Positions 36,735 to 45,342 of a DNA stretch of 64,000 nt are shown piece by piece. The stretch is taken from assembly GCA_965276825.1 (NCBI GenBank), contig OZ255630.1, positions 2,666,001 to 2,730,000 on the forward strand, written 5' to 3'. A program made the position numbers and the translations under genes. Position 1 is the stretch's first letter; each line of letters starts with the position of its first letter. The stretch is from G965276765 sp965276825 (GTDB lineage: Bacteria > Actinomycetota > Acidimicrobiia > Acidimicrobiales > Palsa-688). The notes under the pieces are model-generated. The model did no database searches. It was not told the DNA's origin and was given only the letters and a program-made list of their open reading frames with translations.

Positions 36735-37443
36735 GTTGCTCCGTTGCTCGCCGGCCCTTCCGAGCGGCGCCCCCCGGCGGCGGCGGGGGCGGCCGTTCTG
36801 CGTCGGTGGCGGCCCCGGTGCGCCTGCGTTGCCTGTCTCGTGGAGGCGATGGGCCGCCTTGGTCGGTGCGGCGTGGCGGGCGTCGGCGCCCGGAGGGCGG
36901 GGCGGCAGGCCGCGGCGGCGCGCCCGTTCTCGGGGCGATCGACCGCATTTAGCGCGGCCGGGAGACCCCAGGTCGTGCCGAACCTGTCCCGTGACCGCAG
37001 ACGGGGTCCCGCTAGCTCCGGTCACGCCCATGCCACGCCCGGTCACGCTCACGCCAGAGCGCTGACGCCAGAGCGTTCTCCGGACGCTCCACCGCGCTGA
37101 GCGCGGTTGCGGGTCCGAAGATCAGGTCGACGCACTTCGCGACCGCTGGTCGCGCCGGACCTGTCCGGTGGCCGGAGACGGGGCGCCTCCGCAGCCGCCC
37201 GGCGCGCCTGGGCAGCCGGGCAACCGGGCAGGCCGAGAAGTGGAGCGCCCGCACTTTCCGCGGCTCTCAACAGCGCCCAGCGCGTCCGCACGTCCCGAAA
37301 TACGAAGAGCTCGGACTTGGGACCGCAGGGCATGCGCCCACCGCACTGCGCCGTACCTAGCCAACGCCAAAGGCTCGTAAGCGGAGATGCCCTCCGGGCA
37401 TCCAGCCATCCCGGCGGATCTTCCCATGCGCCCGGGTGAAGGG
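36735..37443. other. Non-coding stretch with degenerate internal repeats
   Basis: About 700 bases with no convincing gene. Two related segments occur, about 36937-37012 and 37084-37185: both have an ACCGC...AGCGCGG start, an ACCTGTCC core and an end near AGACGGGG. A weaker third match to the AGCGCG part lies near 37270. They look like decayed copies of one element, with the 5' part holding GC-rich hairpins. A transcript terminator for the S66 gene may lie at the left edge. Confidence 0.45.
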
Positions 37444-38313
37444 TCAGCCGGAGGTGATGACCGCCTGAACCTGCCCGATCCGAAAGCCACGCAGCGTGCC
37501 TGTAGTGTGCAGATCATGAAGGTGGCCGCCTTGGCCTCCGATCCTCCACGTCGCCTGCCATCGCTCGGTCACGGTGATGCTCACCAACCCGGTGTTGTCG
37601 TAGGTGTGGGTAATCGTCCCGGAGGGATACGAGCCGCCGGTCGTTGAATATGGTCCGGTCGTCGGCGTCTTGTCGCCCCAGTCCACCGTGTAGCTGCCCA
37701 CCCCCATTATCACCAGTTCCCCGAACGGCGTCGGTCTCGTCCATGACGCCGGCGTCCGCGTGTCACCAGCCGACAGGTAGGTCACCTTTCCGGTGATCGC
37801 ATAGTTGGGCTGGCTCGAAGGCCTCGGCACTGGGAGGCGGATCGTGTCCCAGAAAGCTTGGGCGAGTTGTGCAGGCGTAACGCGTACCACCGGCACAGTT
37901 CCGCCGGTGGGGGCGCCAGGACAAGACGGGTAATTCTGTTGTAACGCTCGGTCCCTGACTTCAATCGATGCTATCAGCTCATGCGATAGGCCAGTAGCTG
38001 TAACATAGGTTGGTGCCCAACACGGAGAACCATTGGGGCCATTATTGGCGATTTGAACGAGCAGAACCACTGGAGACGAAGTCCCGTTAGAACGTGCTTG
38101 GGACGCTGTTGACGAAGGACCACCTTCCGCAGAAGTGGACGTTCCTGCGGCCCCTGTGCTATTGATTGATCCTCCACACGTTACGGCACCTCCTAACCAA
38201 TCGCGTGTGCAATTGGGAGTCTGAGCGGCAGCCGGATTATCAGACACTTGGAGCAGCGGAACGATGGAACAGGCAACAATTGCAAAGGCAACCGCGGCCT
38301 TCACGATGGACAT
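37444..38313 (-). CDS. Exported protein of unknown function
   Basis: 289 residues from the ATG at 38313. A signal peptide is clear (KAAVAFAIVACSIVPLL) with a likely cut near NPAAAQ. The mature part has Ser/Thr/Gly-rich sequence and, near the C-terminus, VGSYTVDWGDKTP...GTITHTYDNTGLVSITVTERW, which looks like a PKD-type Ig-fold strand set. Composition is visibly more AT-rich than the neighbours, suggesting transfer. It overlaps the upstream lipoprotein gene by 13 bases, so the two are probably made together. No specific function can be assigned. Confidence 0.7.
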   Translation of the reverse strand: MSIVKAAVAFAIVACSIVPLLQVSDNPAAAQTPNCTRDWLGGAVTCGGSINSTGAAGTSTSAEGGPSSTASQARSNGTSSPVVLLVQIANNGPNGSPCWAPTYVTATGLSHELIASIEVRDRALQQNYPSCPGAPTGGTVPVVRVTPAQLAQAFWDTIRLPVPRPSSQPNYAITGKVTYLSAGDTRTPASWTRPTPFGELVIMGVGSYTVDWGDKTPTTGPYSTTGGSYPSGTITHTYDNTGLVSITVTERWQATWRIGGQGGHLHDLHTTGTLRGFRIGQVQAVITSG

Positions 38314-38954
38314 TTGTTCGGGATTGCGCTGGCCGTCGTTGTGGCGCCATCGAAAGCGATAACCCATCCGGTTGGATTGACTTGCCGGGCAGACTTAAAT
38401 TCAGCTCGTCGGAGCTCCACATATTCTCGGACGGGAGGATCTATTACCCGCCGGGCGATCGGATGTGAGTTTGTCTGAACTCGGGCATAGATGCAAGAAG
38501 ACTGAGCTTCTACAAGCTCGATTACTTTCATCGTCGGGTCACCGGGATGACGCCTGAACCGATTATACGATGTTTGCAAGTCTCGCAACAAGTAGCCGTC
38601 CTCTTGCGACGCCAACCCTCGCAAATAAACTGCACCCAAGTCTCTAATCGCGGCCGGAGTCAAATTATGAGCCCCAACACTCGACCGGATTGCGTTCCCG
38701 TCGACATGATTGAGCACGCGTAGGACAGCGGCGACATAGGCGACGGTGATCCGCTTCGGTACTACCGAGGTGTCGATGGTGGTGGTCGTGGTGGACGGGA
38801 GGGGTGCCGTGGCCGGAGTGGTCGGGACCGGGGTTGTCACAGGCGGCAGGGTCCCGGTAGCGGGAGTGACAGGGCTGGTGGAGGGATGTGTAGTGCCACA
38901 GGCCGCCGTGATGAAGACGAGGGCGGCAGCGATCAGAAGGCATGTGCGTCTCAT
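38301..38954 (-). CDS. Lipoprotein of unknown function
   Basis: 217 residues. The leader RRTCLLIAAALVFITAAC has a good lipobox (ITAAC), followed by a Thr/Pro-rich tether of about 40 residues. The rest (VPKRITVAYVAAVLRVLNHVDG..., then LRDLQTSYNRFRRHPGDP and RVIDPPVREYVELRRAEF) matches nothing I recognise. Small actinobacterial gene pairs of this kind, a lipoprotein followed by a PKD-like exported protein, occur near pilus or surface loci, but no pilus gene is present here. AT content is raised as in its partner. Confidence 0.7.
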   Translation of the reverse strand: MRRTCLLIAAALVFITAACGTTHPSTSPVTPATGTLPPVTTPVPTTPATAPLPSTTTTTIDTSVVPKRITVAYVAAVLRVLNHVDGNAIRSSVGAHNLTPAAIRDLGAVYLRGLASQEDGYLLRDLQTSYNRFRRHPGDPTMKVIELVEAQSSCIYARVQTNSHPIARRVIDPPVREYVELRRAEFKSARQVNPTGWVIAFDGATTTASAIPNKCPS

Positions 38955-39173
38955 AGGTTCTCTACTACTTTCGCGTCGCTGCGCTGGGCGCGCAAGGGTG
39001 GTTTGTCGTCCGCCCGGCGCTCCAGCCAGCCGCTCCCGCCGGAGCGGGCTTGGACGACGGGGGTTGGAGCGACCCGTGGGGACCGCCCCCTGACGGATGG
39101 TGGGAGCGCGAGGGGGGACGAGCGCGATGGCCAGACGGCCCCTGAGCGCCCCCGGCGACGGTGGGCCACCGTC

Positions 39174-39198
39174 GTAGGTCCGCTGGCGGACCTACATT
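39174..39198 (+). promoter_or_regulatory. 22-bp palindrome with overlapping -10 element before the reductase gene
   Basis: GTAGGTCCGC (39174-39183) and GCGGACCTAC (39186-39195) are perfect inverted repeats with a two-base centre. A TACATT hexamer (39193-39198) ends six bases before the ATG at 39205, the spacing expected for a -10 box of a leaderless transcript. A protein bound to the palindrome would cover this promoter. Confidence 0.55.
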
Positions 39199-39204
39199 CA
39201 CTCC

Positions 39205-40488
39205 ATGTCGGTGATCGATCAGACGGAGGGCGTTCGCCGCTGCGACGTGCTCGTCGTAGGTGGTGGACCGTCGGGAACGGCGTGCGCATACTGGCTGGCT
39301 TCCGCCGGCCACGACGTCGTGCTCCTCGAACGCAAGAGCTACCCGCGGGAGAAGACCTGCGGCGACGGGCTCACCCCGCGGTCGGTCGGCCAGCTCGAGG
39401 CCATGGGTCTCGGCGACGAGCTGGCCGCCGCCGGGCACCGCTACGACGGGCTCCGCTCGCACGGCTTCGGCCGCACCCTGGCGTTGACCTGGCCGTCACA
39501 TCCCGACCTCCCCGGCTACGGCTACGTGATCACCCGCAAGGATCTCGACGCCCTGGTCGCCCGGCGCGCCGAGAAGGCGGGGGCGACGGTGTGGGAGAAG
39601 GCCGAGGCCAAGGACCCGATCGTGGAGGGGGGACTGCTCCGAGGGGTCACCGTGCTCCGCAAGAGCGACCCGTCCGCTCCCCCCGTGGAGGTCCGTGCCC
39701 GTTACACGGTGATCGCGGATGGGGCCAACTCCCGGCTGGGCCGGGCGCTCGGGACCAGCCGCAACCGGGCCTATCCGCTCGGCATGGCGATCCGCGGGTA
39801 CTACGAGTCGCCGATGCACGACCAGCCGTGGATCGACAGCTGGCTGGACATCCGGGACAAGGGGGGCAATGTCCTCCCCGGGTACGGCTGGATCTTCCCG
39901 GTGGGCGACGGCCGGGTGAACGTCGGTGTCGGCCTGCTCTCCACGTTCAACCAGTGGAAGAGCGTCAACACGACCCATCTGATGGAGAGCTTCGTGGAGT
40001 ACGCGCCGCCGGAGTGGGACCTCAGGCCCGAGACGTGCTGCGGGCCGCCGACGGGTGGCCGCCTCCCGATGGGCATGTCGGTCGGCCCGAGGGTCGGGCC
40101 CAACTACCTGGTGGTCGGCGACGCCGGCGGCAGCATCAACCCGTTCAACGGGGAGGGCATCGCGTACGCCTACGAGACGGGGCGCATGGCGGCCGACGCG
40201 ACACATCTGGCCCTGGCCAGCGGCGACGGGTTGGCGCTCCGGAGCTACCAGCGGCAGGTCGACGAGACCTACGGCCTGTACTTCAAGGTGGCCAGGGCAT
40301 TCGTGCACCTCATCGGGCACCCGGAGGCCATGCGGCTCCTCGTGACCACGGGCCTGCGCAGCCGGAGCCTGATGGAGTGGGTGCTGCGGATCATGTCCAA
40401 CATCCTCCGCCCCGACGAGCTCGGGCCGGCCGAGGCCGCCTACAAGGCGGTGGCCGCCATCGCCCGGCTGGTCCCCGAGGCGGCCTGA
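39205..40488 (+). CDS. Geranylgeranyl reductase-family flavoprotein (probable menaquinone reductase)
   Basis: 427 residues. The FAD-binding start is CDVLVVGGGPSGTACAYWLA, then the family motif YPREKTCGDGLTPRSV, then the second FAD motif VVGDAGGSINPFNGEGIAYA. These enzymes saturate isoprenoid chains; the mycobacterial relative MenJ reduces one double bond in the menaquinone tail, and actinobacterial homologues often sit beside nuo genes. The same job is likely here, supplying the quinone for complex I 4.5 kb away. There is no ribosome site, but a -10 box placed for leaderless transcription and a palindromic operator candidate lie just upstream. Confidence 0.85.
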   Translation: MSVIDQTEGVRRCDVLVVGGGPSGTACAYWLASAGHDVVLLERKSYPREKTCGDGLTPRSVGQLEAMGLGDELAAAGHRYDGLRSHGFGRTLALTWPSHPDLPGYGYVITRKDLDALVARRAEKAGATVWEKAEAKDPIVEGGLLRGVTVLRKSDPSAPPVEVRARYTVIADGANSRLGRALGTSRNRAYPLGMAIRGYYESPMHDQPWIDSWLDIRDKGGNVLPGYGWIFPVGDGRVNVGVGLLSTFNQWKSVNTTHLMESFVEYAPPEWDLRPETCCGPPTGGRLPMGMSVGPRVGPNYLVVGDAGGSINPFNGEGIAYAYETGRMAADATHLALASGDGLALRSYQRQVDETYGLYFKVARAFVHLIGHPEAMRLLVTTGLRSRSLMEWVLRIMSNILRPDELGPAEAAYKAVAAIARLVPEAA

Positions 40489-40514
40489 CCCCCCCCGGGC
40501 GGACTGAACCCGGC

Positions 40515-40991
40515 TCAGACCCGGTGCGAGACGTAGCGCACGTCCGGTGCCCCCTCCTCGTTGTCGCCTTCGGTCGTCTCGGCGGCGACGAAACCGTGGC
40601 GCTCGTAGAAGCGCCGGGCGCCGGCGTTGGCCTGGAAGGTCCACAGCTCGAGCGCGTCTCGCGATGCCTGGGCGAACCGGACCAGCTCGGAGCCGATCCC
40701 CCGCCCGGTGTGGTCGGGGTGGACGTAGAGCTGCTCGAGCCAGGTTCTGTCGAGGACGAGGAGCCCACCCAGCGAGCCATCGCGGGCGGCCGAAACCCAC
40801 ACCTCCTGGGTCAAGAGGACCACGGTCTCGAACCAGGCGACGACCTCTGCGTCGGTGTGCACCGGCGGCGGGATGGCCGGCACGGCCGCCCGCCGCGCGG
40901 CCAGCCAGAGTCGGGCGAGGGCGGCTCCTTCGTCGGGTCGGGGCCGCCGTAGGACCGGCCCGTCAGCCGGCACAGGCCCGTCAGCCGACAC
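40515..40991 (-). CDS. GNAT-family N-acetyltransferase
   Basis: 158 residues from a GTG. The acetyl-CoA-binding motif A is LEQLYVHPDHTGRGIGSELVRFA and motif B follows as ELWTFQANAGARRFYERHGF. The start codes a repeated ADGPV from an 18-base duplication. The substrate is unknown. The gene converges with the geranylgeranyl reductase, with 26 bases between stops, and marks the left edge of the stretch of broken genes. Confidence 0.85.
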   Translation of the reverse strand: MSADGPVPADGPVLRRPRPDEGAALARLWLAARRAAVPAIPPPVHTDAEVVAWFETVVLLTQEVWVSAARDGSLGGLLVLDRTWLEQLYVHPDHTGRGIGSELVRFAQASRDALELWTFQANAGARRFYERHGFVAAETTEGDNEEGAPDVRYVSHRV

Positions 40992-41224
40992 GGGTCTGCT
41001 GCGCCAGACGCACCACCGGCCCGGACCACGCCATCAGGGGCCACGATAGGCGTCCCGGATCAGCCCGCGTCTCTCTCCGCTTGGCGGCGTGGCGATGTGG
41101 GAGCTGGAGCACGCAGCAGCACCGGAGGTGCGGGGCGACATCGATTGCCGTGACCTTGGCAGTCGAGGGCGAGCAGGTCCGCCTGGAGCGGGCCGTGGAG
41201 ATCCACCGGGTACTCCTCCACAAC

Positions 41225-42264
41225 TCACCGCGATCGGAGATCGCTGGGCTGGTTCGCACGGAGCGGCATTGGATCGGCAGAACCAACGACAACCGTGCCG
41301 CGCAGACTCCGTGGGCGGCTGAAGGCCCCCTCGGCCGCCACGAGATCCGCCAGAGCACCAGGCAGAAGCGGACCATCGACCAAGTCGACTCCACTCGACA
41401 GTCGATGAGCTGTCTGCCCGTTCAACCACCAGAGATAGCCATAGAGGGGTTGAGGTCCGAGGACGGGGACAACGCTTCACCGAGGTAGCCCTCGGCCATC
41501 CCGACCGAGGTTCCCGCCCAGGTCCCACCGGCCAGCACCGCCGGACCAAAGCGGGCCACGTCGCGCGCCGAGGTCACCATGCCCTCAAAGGGAGTTCCCG
41601 TCTCGGTGGGACCGATTCGGATCCGCGGAGCCGGCTTTCCGGTGTCACCCAGGCCGTCTCCATCCCGAGCGGATCGAAGAGCCAGCCTCGGCTGCGACTG
41701 ACCAGATCGGTCGCCGCCGCAGTGACGAGGACGCGCTTGCGGGTGTGCCAACTGGCCCCCCAGGCTGGAAAACCAGACGGTCCCGGGGGGGCGCCACGTA
41801 CCCCAGACGGTCATCGAGCCCGCTCGTCCTGGAAAGCAGGTCGCGACTGGTGATGGATGATTCGGCCTCCGCTGGGGCGGCCGACCATCCCGGGCCTAGA
41901 TGGCGACTCACCGAGTCGTCGATCTCGATCAAGCCCTTGCCGCTGCGATACCCACCAAGATAGAGACGACGCTCTTCTGAACCGAGGCGACATCCTCGGT
42001 CACGCGGCCATCGACAAGGACGTCGCCCCTCAGCCCCAGCGGCAGGACATCAGGCGCCGACCAGTAACGCTCCATGAGGATCCGTCCGCCACAAAGCACG
42101 AGCAGGCCGGTCGAGCCGTGCTCCCCGCTGTAGGTCTCGGCCGCCTGGAGCGCCGTCCTCGACCATCCGACGTCCTCGGGCGCGATGACATCCCAGGGAA
42201 CGTCGACCGCGGGAAAGAAGTAGTCGGCCCGGGGCACAGGATTTGGCGTCGTTGGGGTGCTCAT
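41225..42264 (-). pseudogene. Serine hydrolase (beta-lactamase/class C type) broken by several frameshifts
   Basis: The family can be followed across frames. The ATG at 42264 opens 111 residues reaching the catalytic S-x-x-K (VASVQKSVVSILVG), then a frameshift near 41935 leads to GLIEIDDSVSRHLGPGWSAA and TSGLDDRLGYV. A run of seven C near 41780 shifts the frame to PPGTVWFSS, another shift gives TRKRVLVTAAATDL and GWLFDPLGMETAW, and the frame then returns to FEGMVTSARDVARFG. The tail (WLNGQTAHRL type) needs yet another frame. At least three shifts make function impossible. Its start overlaps the epimerase relic (ATGA), so an operon has decayed as a unit. Confidence 0.8.
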
Positions 42265-42524
42265 GAGGCTGGCTCGCCGGCGGGGAGAGCAGCGATGGTC
42301 GCGGGCCCCACGTCGTCAGCGAGCAGGCGGAGCCGGCCGGCGGTACACACGGCCACATCCCAGCGTCGTTCGCCGAGCACACGATCGATCTCGGTCGCCT
42401 CTCGCTGATCACCGAGCTCCCGCTCGACGTGCCAGGTGAGCTCGGCGGGATGAGCGGCGATGTGACGCACCGTGACCTCATTCCCTCGATCGAGCAGTCC
42501 CTCTACGATCGGCCGATTCGGCAC
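42261..42524 (-). pseudogene. Fragment of an NAD-dependent epimerase/dehydratase
   Basis: The 87-residue frame resembles residues about 12-95 of NAD-epimerase-like proteins: LLDRGNEVTVRHIAAH, an ERELGD-type acidic turn, and the helix-strand unit RVLGERRWDVAVCTAGRLRLLADDVG. The nucleotide-binding GxxGxxG strand at the front and everything after the first third are missing. It overlaps the start of the serine hydrolase relic, an arrangement seen for intact epimerase-hydrolase pairs in Actinobacteria. It is not a functional enzyme. Confidence 0.6.
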
Positions 42525-42598
42525 TCACCGCCGGTGGCTGGCGGACCGTCGTTCTGCGCGCGTCCCCGCGCCGGCGGTCCAGGGCACGCTGCTGATCG

Positions 42599-42614
42599 GA
42601 TCTGATAATCTGAT
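42599..42614 (+). promoter_or_regulatory. Leaderless promoter and direct repeat before the toxin-antitoxin pair
   Basis: ATCTGAT occurs at 42600-42606 and again at 42608-42614. The GATAAT within it (42604-42609) is a good -10 box ending eight bases before the antitoxin ATG, and no ribosome site lies between. The transcript is probably leaderless. The repeat is a candidate binding site for the antitoxin complex. Confidence 0.5.
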
Positions 42615-42617
42615 GTC

Positions 42618-42854
42618 ATGACGGAGATGAGCGCGACCGAAGCAGCACGTCACTTCGCTGAGCTGCTGGACGCGGTGGAGCACCGCAGCGAGCGGTTCAC
42701 GATTGTTCGACGCGGCAAGGCCATCGCGTGCATCGAGCCGATCACGGCTGGGCATGGTTCCGACGTCAAGGCGATGTTGCGAAGGCACGCGGTTGATCGG
42801 TCGTGGCGCGGCGACCTCGACGCAGTTCGAGAGCTCGTGACCGTTGAGGAGTGA
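42618..42854 (+). CDS. Phd/YefM-type antitoxin
   Basis: 78 residues. The N-terminus MSATEAARHFAELLDAVEHRSERFTIVRRGKAIACIEP is the Phd/YefM DNA-binding fold (given here as the span of residues about 4-42). The remaining part, with KAMLRRHAVDRSW and an acidic end, is the toxin-neutralising tail. Such antitoxins repress their own operon. The stop overlaps the start of the PIN toxin gene (GTGA), the usual coupled arrangement. Confidence 0.88.
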   Translation: MTEMSATEAARHFAELLDAVEHRSERFTIVRRGKAIACIEPITAGHGSDVKAMLRRHAVDRSWRGDLDAVRELVTVEE

Positions 42855-43255
42855 GACTGACGCGACTGCTTCTCGATTCCACGTACCTCATCGACTCTGA
42901 ACGCTCCGGGGCAGGGTCCGGCAACGCGATCGCCGACGATGACGACGTCGCGATCGCAGCGATCACGATTGCTGAGCTGAGAGTCGGCGTTGAGTTATCT
43001 CGAGGCGCGGCGCGAGTGAATCGGCAGAGCTTCGTCGACGACGTGATGGCAAACATTCCCGTCGTCGACTACGACGTCGATGTCGCAGAAGCCCATGCAC
43101 AGCTTCTCGTCGCCGTGCGACGCCAAGGAAGGCCTCGAGGAGCGCATGACCTCGTCATCGCCGCAACGGCACGGGCGACAGAACGGACGGTCGTGACCGC
43201 TGACGACACGGCTTTTGCCAACCTTCCCGGGGTCGTCGTCCGAAGTCATCGCTGA
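42851..43255 (+). CDS. VapC-type PIN-domain ribonuclease toxin
   Basis: 134 residues from a GTG. The four acidic residues of the PIN metal site are visible: Asp in LLLDSTYLID, Glu in IAELRVGVEL, Asp in GAHDLVIAATA and Asp in TVVTADDTAF. The fold is complete, so the toxin looks active. VapC toxins cleave specific tRNAs or rRNA; the target cannot be told from sequence. The pairing is with a Phd/YefM antitoxin rather than a VapB. The module sits between dead genes, where it may have stabilised the region. Confidence 0.88.
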   Translation: MRLTRLLLDSTYLIDSERSGAGSGNAIADDDDVAIAAITIAELRVGVELSRGAARVNRQSFVDDVMANIPVVDYDVDVAEAHAQLLVAVRRQGRPRGAHDLVIAATARATERTVVTADDTAFANLPGVVVRSHR

Positions 43256-43697
43256 CATTCCAGCGGACACGAGCCGGACGTTGGGAGGCACCGTGTGCCC
43301 TGTGATCGAAGGTACTGCTTCTGACCCCCATCCCTCCTGCGGAGACGGTGGGCTCGTAGGCCGGGAGTCCTTGGCCCCGGTCTGACCTGCGAACCGGCTG
43401 CCGCCGGCCCGGTTGGCCTCCGTGTCGATCTGTCGACCGGGGCCCCAGGAGCCTTCCCCCCGCATCCACCGGTGTCACCGGTCTGAGCTGCCCGACCTGG
43501 AAGAGAGGTCGGGATCCCCAGATCCATCGGCCAGCGGGTGCGCGCCACCCTCAGCCTTGGGAGGGGATGGCCTCGACCATCGTAGAGCCACGCGCCCTTG
43601 CCGGCGGTGTGGACACCCACGCCGAGAACCATGTCGCCCGCCGCGCCCGACACAATCGGGGTCGTGCCCGCCGGCCGGGCCTGTACATCGCTGGCGA
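43256..43697. other. Intergenic stretch without a recognisable gene
   Basis: About 440 bases between the toxin stop and the sigma-factor stop. Frames are open on both strands, but their translations look like random high-GC sequence and match no family I know. Short inverted repeats (for example around CCGGTGTCACCGG near 43470) occur. It may be eroded mobile-element or gene sequence. Confidence 0.4.
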
Positions 43698-44969
43698 TCA
43701 ACGACTTGTTGGGTGTTCGCATCGGGCCAGCCGCTCGTGGAGATGGCGTCGCTGTGCACTGTTGGCGGGCAGATCGAGCGCTTCACGGAACGACGTGGCG
43801 GCGTCGTCCCACCTGCGGAGGCGGTAGAGCAGCTCGGCTCGGACGGCGGGAAGCGAAAGGTAACCGGGCACGTCGCCGATCTCTTCGAGAGCGGCGAGCC
43901 CTTCTTGTGGACCACGAAGCTCGGAGACAGCTACCGCCCGGTTGAGGCGGACCACGGGCGAGTCGTTGATGGTCAAGAGCACGTCGTACCAGCTGACAAC
44001 CGCCTCCCAGTTGGTCGTCTCCCATGTGACCGCCAGCGCGTGGCAGGCGGCGATTGCTGCCTGGGTGGCGTAGAGATCGGGCTTGGTAGGGGTTCGACGC
44101 AAGGCGACACCGAGAAGCGTCATGCCCTCGGCGATCGCGTTCCGATCCCATCTCGTCCGGTCCTGGTCTGCGAGGAGCACCACCCCGCCGTTGTCGCCCA
44201 GCCGGGCTGCGTGCCGGGAGTTCTGCAGCAAAAGCAGCGCAAGGAGCCCCGTCACGCTGACCTCGCCGGGAAGCAGCTCGAGCAGCAGGCGACTCAAACG
44301 CAGCGCCTCGGCGGTCAGCTGCGAGCGGATGAGGTCGGCGCCGGCGCTCGCGTTGTAGCCCTCGTTGAACAGGAGGTAGATCGTCCCGAGGACGCCACGC
44401 AGACGTTGGGGTAGCTCCGCGGCAGCCGGGGCGCGGTAGGGGATGGTTGCCACTGCGATCTTGCGACGAGCCCGAGTCAGTCGTTTGGCCACGGTCGCTT
44501 CTGGCACCAGCAACGCCCGGCCGACCTCGGCCGTGCTCAGACCGCAGAGCGTTCGCAGGGCAAGCGCCGTCTGCGTCTCCAGTGGGAGGCTCGGGTGGCA
44601 GCAGGTGAACACGAGCCGCAACAGGTCGTCAGCGACGACGTCGGGGCCGGGGAGGGGTGCGTCACTGCGCAGAGCGAAGATCTCCGCGGCGCTCTCCTTA
44701 TCCGGCCTCCGGGCTTCGCGGCGCCGCAGGTCGATCGCCCGGTTGCGGGCGGCGACGGTCAGCCAGGCGCGTGGCTGCGCAGGCATGCCGGATCTCGGCC
44801 AGATCTCCAATGCTTTGACGACGGCATCTTGCACCGCATCCTCGGCGAGGTCGAGCGACCCCGTAGCTCGCACGAGGGTGGCGAGAACCCGCGAGCCCTC
44901 GTCGCGGACCAGCCGGACGAGGGCTTCGCGACTCGGGTCGATGGTGCAGCCGTCAGGAGGCGGGATCAC
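43698..44969 (-). CDS. ECF42-type RNA polymerase sigma factor with TPR-like extension
   Basis: 423 residues from a GTG that overlaps the upstream DGPF gene by 17 bases. The sigma region 2 is EDAVQDAVVKALEIWPR with AWLTVAARNRAIDLRRRE, and region 4 is ALRTLCGLSTAEVGRALLVPEATVAKRLTRARRKI. A helical extension of about 230 residues follows (NEGYNASAG..., LRLSRLLLELLPGE, AVAVSELRGPQEGLAALEE, the TPR-like end), as in the ECF42 group. In that group no anti-sigma is used and the extension is needed for activity; an adjacent DGPF gene is the usual target. No ribosome site is evident, so coupling is likely. Confidence 0.88.
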   Translation of the reverse strand: MIPPPDGCTIDPSREALVRLVRDEGSRVLATLVRATGSLDLAEDAVQDAVVKALEIWPRSGMPAQPRAWLTVAARNRAIDLRRREARRPDKESAAEIFALRSDAPLPGPDVVADDLLRLVFTCCHPSLPLETQTALALRTLCGLSTAEVGRALLVPEATVAKRLTRARRKIAVATIPYRAPAAAELPQRLRGVLGTIYLLFNEGYNASAGADLIRSQLTAEALRLSRLLLELLPGEVSVTGLLALLLLQNSRHAARLGDNGGVVLLADQDRTRWDRNAIAEGMTLLGVALRRTPTKPDLYATQAAIAACHALAVTWETTNWEAVVSWYDVLLTINDSPVVRLNRAVAVSELRGPQEGLAALEEIGDVPGYLSLPAVRAELLYRLRRWDDAATSFREALDLPANSAQRRHLHERLARCEHPTSR

Positions 44970-45324
44970 CGAAATCGATGATTGGTCGAACCTCGACCTT
45001 GCCGGTCCACGCCGCGGGGATCTTGGCCGCCCAAGCCACTGCCTGGTCCAAGTCCGCACACTCGAGGTGGTAGAAGCCGGTGAGGACTTCTTTCGTCTCA
45101 GCGAACGGCCCGTCGGTGGTGACGACCTCCCCACCCTTGCCTCCCGACACCTGAACCACAGTGCCAGTCGTGGTCGGATAGAGAGCGGCACCGCCGCGCA
45201 TCACCGCGGCCGCTGCGGCGCCGAAAGCACCGTAGTCGGCCATCGTCGCCTGCTTATCGGGGGTGTCCAGGACCGACCAGTCGGGGTCGCCCTGCTCGTA
45301 GATCAGCGCTGCGTACTGGGGCAT
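44953..45324 (-). CDS. DGPF/YCII-family protein
   Basis: 123 residues. It has the YCII-type fold with the naming motif TDGPFAETKEVLTGFYHLEC and the ending KVEVRPI. GAGGAG lies a few bases before the ATG. Genes of this family sit beside ECF42 sigma factors and are their main known regulon members, but their biochemical role is unresolved. The start is preceded by a hairpin and a promoter of the ECF42 type. Confidence 0.88.
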   Translation of the reverse strand: MPQYAALIYEQGDPDWSVLDTPDKQATMADYGAFGAAAAAVMRGGAALYPTTTGTVVQVSGGKGGEVVTTDGPFAETKEVLTGFYHLECADLDQAVAWAAKIPAAWTGKVEVRPIIDFGDPAS

Positions 45325-45342
45325 CTCTGTCTCCTCTTTCAG

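Noticed and set aside
43246..43722. Gene in the gap between the toxin and the sigma factor
   Set aside because: Open frames exist on both strands, but translations look random, have no ribosome site and match no family I recognise.
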